A stretch of DNA of 12,355 nt, from NCBI GenBank assembly GCA_009602725.1, contig WELB01000023.1, positions 919,946 to 932,300 of the forward strand, written 5' to 3'. This document shows, piece by piece, positions 10,932 through 12,355 of the stretch; position 1 is the stretch's first letter, and each line of letters starts with the position of its first letter. The notes under the pieces are model-generated. The model saw only the letters and a list, made by a program, of their open reading frames with translations. It was not told the origin of the DNA and searched no databases. The stretch is from Spirogloea muscicola (Eukaryota > Streptophyta > Zygnematophyceae > Spirogloeales > Spirogloeaceae). A program made the translations under genes and the position numbers.

Positions 10932-11880
10932 AGCCAGGGGTCAGGGCAAAGGGCCTGAGCGGCCCGGGAAGATTCTCCTGCCCTGCCAAAGCGTCTTGCC
11001 TGCGCTAGATTGCCAGCTGTGGACTGTTGAGAGGGCTGATTGACTGATCCATTGCGCGCCCGCCGCTGTGAGAGCGCGACCCGAGCAGCTGCCGCCCGCT
11101 GCTGAGCCAACTCCTCCCATCTTCCACTTGCAAAAGCAGCCAGTCTGTCCTGGAAAGTCTTGCGGCCTCCGACGCCGAAGGAGGGAAGGTGGCCAAGGAC
11201 AAGCTTGGGAAAAAGCATGTACAAGGCCCAGGCCGCCTCGTCCATAGAGTCCGCTTCGGTTCGTGCGAGGTAAGGCGTAAGAACCTTGGTGCACTCACGA
11301 CGTGCCCATCTGGGGATGTGGCGTAGGTTGCGAATGCCGTCAGGGATGAGGAGGGGGGTGAGGTCCACTGTGGCAGTCCACTGCCAGCTCTCTGAAGAAG
11401 GGGGTGGTGGAGGCCTGACGGTGCCCGGCACATGTGAACTTGCTGCCAGCTCCTGCTGATTTTGGCGATTGCGGCAGTGATAGGCATGGACTGGCAGCCC
11501 TCTCGTGCGAAACCGTTGCTGGCATACTGGGCAGGGGACTCTCTGGTCTGGAGCGTTTGTGAGGCCCGTGTGGACTGGGCTCGAGCCGTGAGACCGACCC
11601 TGCTGATGGTTAGGTCGTTCTTGATGGTCACCGGCTGGATGGCGTCTCACGACAACAGGTTGAGGCAGCAAGGGAGGTCGAGGTACGGGTAGGGGTAACA
11701 GGGGAGGTAGAGATGGCAACGGTGGCGGCGGCACTGGTGGTGGTGGTTGTCGTGGTGGAGGTGGTCGTGGTGGTGGTGGCTCCGGGGCGGGAACTGGTGC
11801 AGGCATTGGTGAATGCACAGCTGAAGCTTGAGGAAGAGATGGGCGTTGCCTTCGAGCCGAGAGTAGTGCAGCAGACTTCG
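10932..11880 (-). pseudogene. Retrotransposon ORF, Pro-rich linker, zinc finger and pre-RT region
   Basis: The frame is open from upstream of 11880. It first gives a Pro-rich linker (PPPPRPPPPRQPPPP) encoded by a GGT/GTG-rich tract at about 11731-11795. Next comes a zinc finger, CPVC-x11-H-x2-HC, at about 11474-11533, of the type placed N-terminal to the reverse transcriptase in R2, NeSL and Utopia elements, where it helps bind the DNA target. A helical pre-RT region follows (IPRWARRECTKVLTPYLART and WALYMLFPKLVLGHLPSFGV). The frame then needs a one-base correction in a C run near 10932-10940: beyond it this frame loses family-like sequence, while the neighbouring frame continues toward the RT after an in-frame TGA. 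A missing C in that homopolymer is the simplest explanation. Confidence 0.75.
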
Positions 11881-12246
11881 CGGCCGGCAGGACTGAATGG
11901 GCCCGTCCGCAGTAGAGGAGTCGCTTGAATGTGCCGGGCTGATGACAATTCCGACTCGGGGGTCCATGTTGGAAGCCTCGGACTCTGCATCCGAGAAGGC
12001 CGAGCCGGGGTCCGCAAGCCGAGCTGTCTCAACAGGAGCAGGAACTGCAAGGAGGGTCTCGGGCTCCACAGCCGTCGTCGGGGAGGGGCGTGAAGGAGCT
12101 GAAGGGGCCGGTGAAGGAGTGGGAAGGTCGGCCACCGAGGCAGTGGCAGCCCTCGTTGCAGCGGTCGAGCTGCGGGTGCGGCAAGGGCGAGGGGCGCGCC
12201 GCGACGGGCTGCGCGCCGCGCCTCGACCTTTGGCAGCCGCCGCCAT
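11880..12246 (-). pseudogene. Retrotransposon ORF, N-terminal segment
   Basis: It begins at ATG 12246, 28 nt from the T run, in a Kozak-like GCCATGG context. About 120 residues are rich in Ala, Arg, Pro, Ser and Thr, starting MAAAAKGRGAARSPSRRAPR, with an acidic patch SDAESEAS. No domain is recognised; basic low-complexity N-termini are common in non-LTR proteins and may bind nucleic acid. Past about 11880 this frame turns into an artificial His-rich stretch over a GGT/GTG repeat. The frame one step away continues sensibly as a Pro-rich linker, so a one-base frameshift near 11880 is inferred. Confidence 0.65.
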
Positions 12247-12272
12247 GGCGGTGGGGTCGGCCAGCGGGCGGT

Positions 12273-12274
<2 letters not shown>

Positions 12275-12355
<81 letters not shown>
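12275..12355. other. T homopolymer at right end
   Basis: 81 T residues abut the retrotransposon's 5' end. It is either a contig-end artefact like the left end or, less likely, the A tail (on the minus strand) of another element. It hides the 5' UTR and upstream junction. Confidence 0.85.

Larger units (their letters stand above)
8411..12246 (-). mobile_element. R2/NeSL/Utopia-like non-LTR retrotransposon with restriction-like endonuclease
   Basis: The minus strand carries, in order: an ATG in good context (GCCATGGCG, 12246), a Ser/Ala/Pro-rich N-terminus, one CCHH/CCHC zinc finger, reverse transcriptase motifs (GVRPIA, LGLDISNAF, GDPL, YADD), a CCHC knuckle, a PD-(D/E)XK-like endonuclease and a 3' UTR of about 210 nt. 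Known elements of this type insert by target-primed reverse transcription, often at specific sites. No apurinic-type endonuclease is seen upstream of the reverse transcriptase, which argues against Dualen/RandI. The total of about 3.8 kb fits single-ORF elements such as R2. The 3' boundary is set by where similarity to the copy at 3826-4245 ends. The 5' UTR beyond 12274 is lost in the T run. Two nonsense codons and at least four frame changes make it inactive as read, unless some are sequencing errors. Target-site duplications could not be identified. Confidence 0.85.

Noticed and set aside
11647-11870. His-rich minus-strand segment (HHHHDHLHHDNHHH)
   Set aside because: It is the wrong frame of the GGT/GTG tract; the adjacent frame gives the expected Pro-rich linker leading to the zinc finger.
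12275-12355. Telomere or genuine retroelement A tail
   Set aside because: There is no telomere unit such as TTTAGGG or TTTTAGGG, and the matching T run at the other end makes an artefact more likely.

Overview
The window looks like nuclear DNA from a eukaryote, most likely a green alga. Three things point that way: a split protein gene with short GT-AG introns, a non-LTR retrotransposon with a C-terminal restriction-like endonuclease, and many GC-rich hairpins, pentanucleotide and minisatellite repeats. A volvocalean chlorophyte (Haematococcus-like) is my best guess, but it is a weak inference. Nothing looks bacterial: there are no operons or ribosome-binding sites. Both ends are pure T runs (1-124 and 12275-12355), so this is probably a whole small contig with low-quality ends.

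Layout: (1) 125-3188, plus strand, a four-exon gene for a GT61/EOGT-like glycosyltransferase, cut at its 5' end by the T run. Three introns restore one reading frame of about 675 codons, whose stop lies inside a GAGTC-type pentanucleotide repeat (about 3165-3300). (2) about 3826-4245, a decayed, 5'-truncated minus-strand retrotransposon copy holding only the 3' coding end and 3' UTR. (3) about 4250-8400, a gene-poor, repeat-rich tract. It has degenerate copies of a roughly 50-nt dispersed repeat (core GGGCTGGC) in plus orientation up to about 6960 and in minus orientation from about 7085 to 8395. Between them, at 5753-6340, lies a cluster of perfect GC hairpins, a 51-nt tandem repeat and a CTG-rich minisatellite. 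(4) 8411-12246, minus strand, a near full-length R2/NeSL/Utopia-like non-LTR retrotransposon: N-terminal Pro-rich region, CCHH/CCHC zinc finger, reverse transcriptase (YADD), then a CCHC knuckle and PD-(D/E)XK-like endonuclease. Nonsense codons and frameshifts make this copy a pseudogene as read.

The two retrotransposon copies share a 3' boundary and a 3' UTR hairpin with the same stem and different loops, the best-supported unusual signal here. I did not find a convincing multi-gene novel system. The glycosyltransferase and the retrotransposon have no evident functional link; the retrotransposon and repeats are simply its neighbours.
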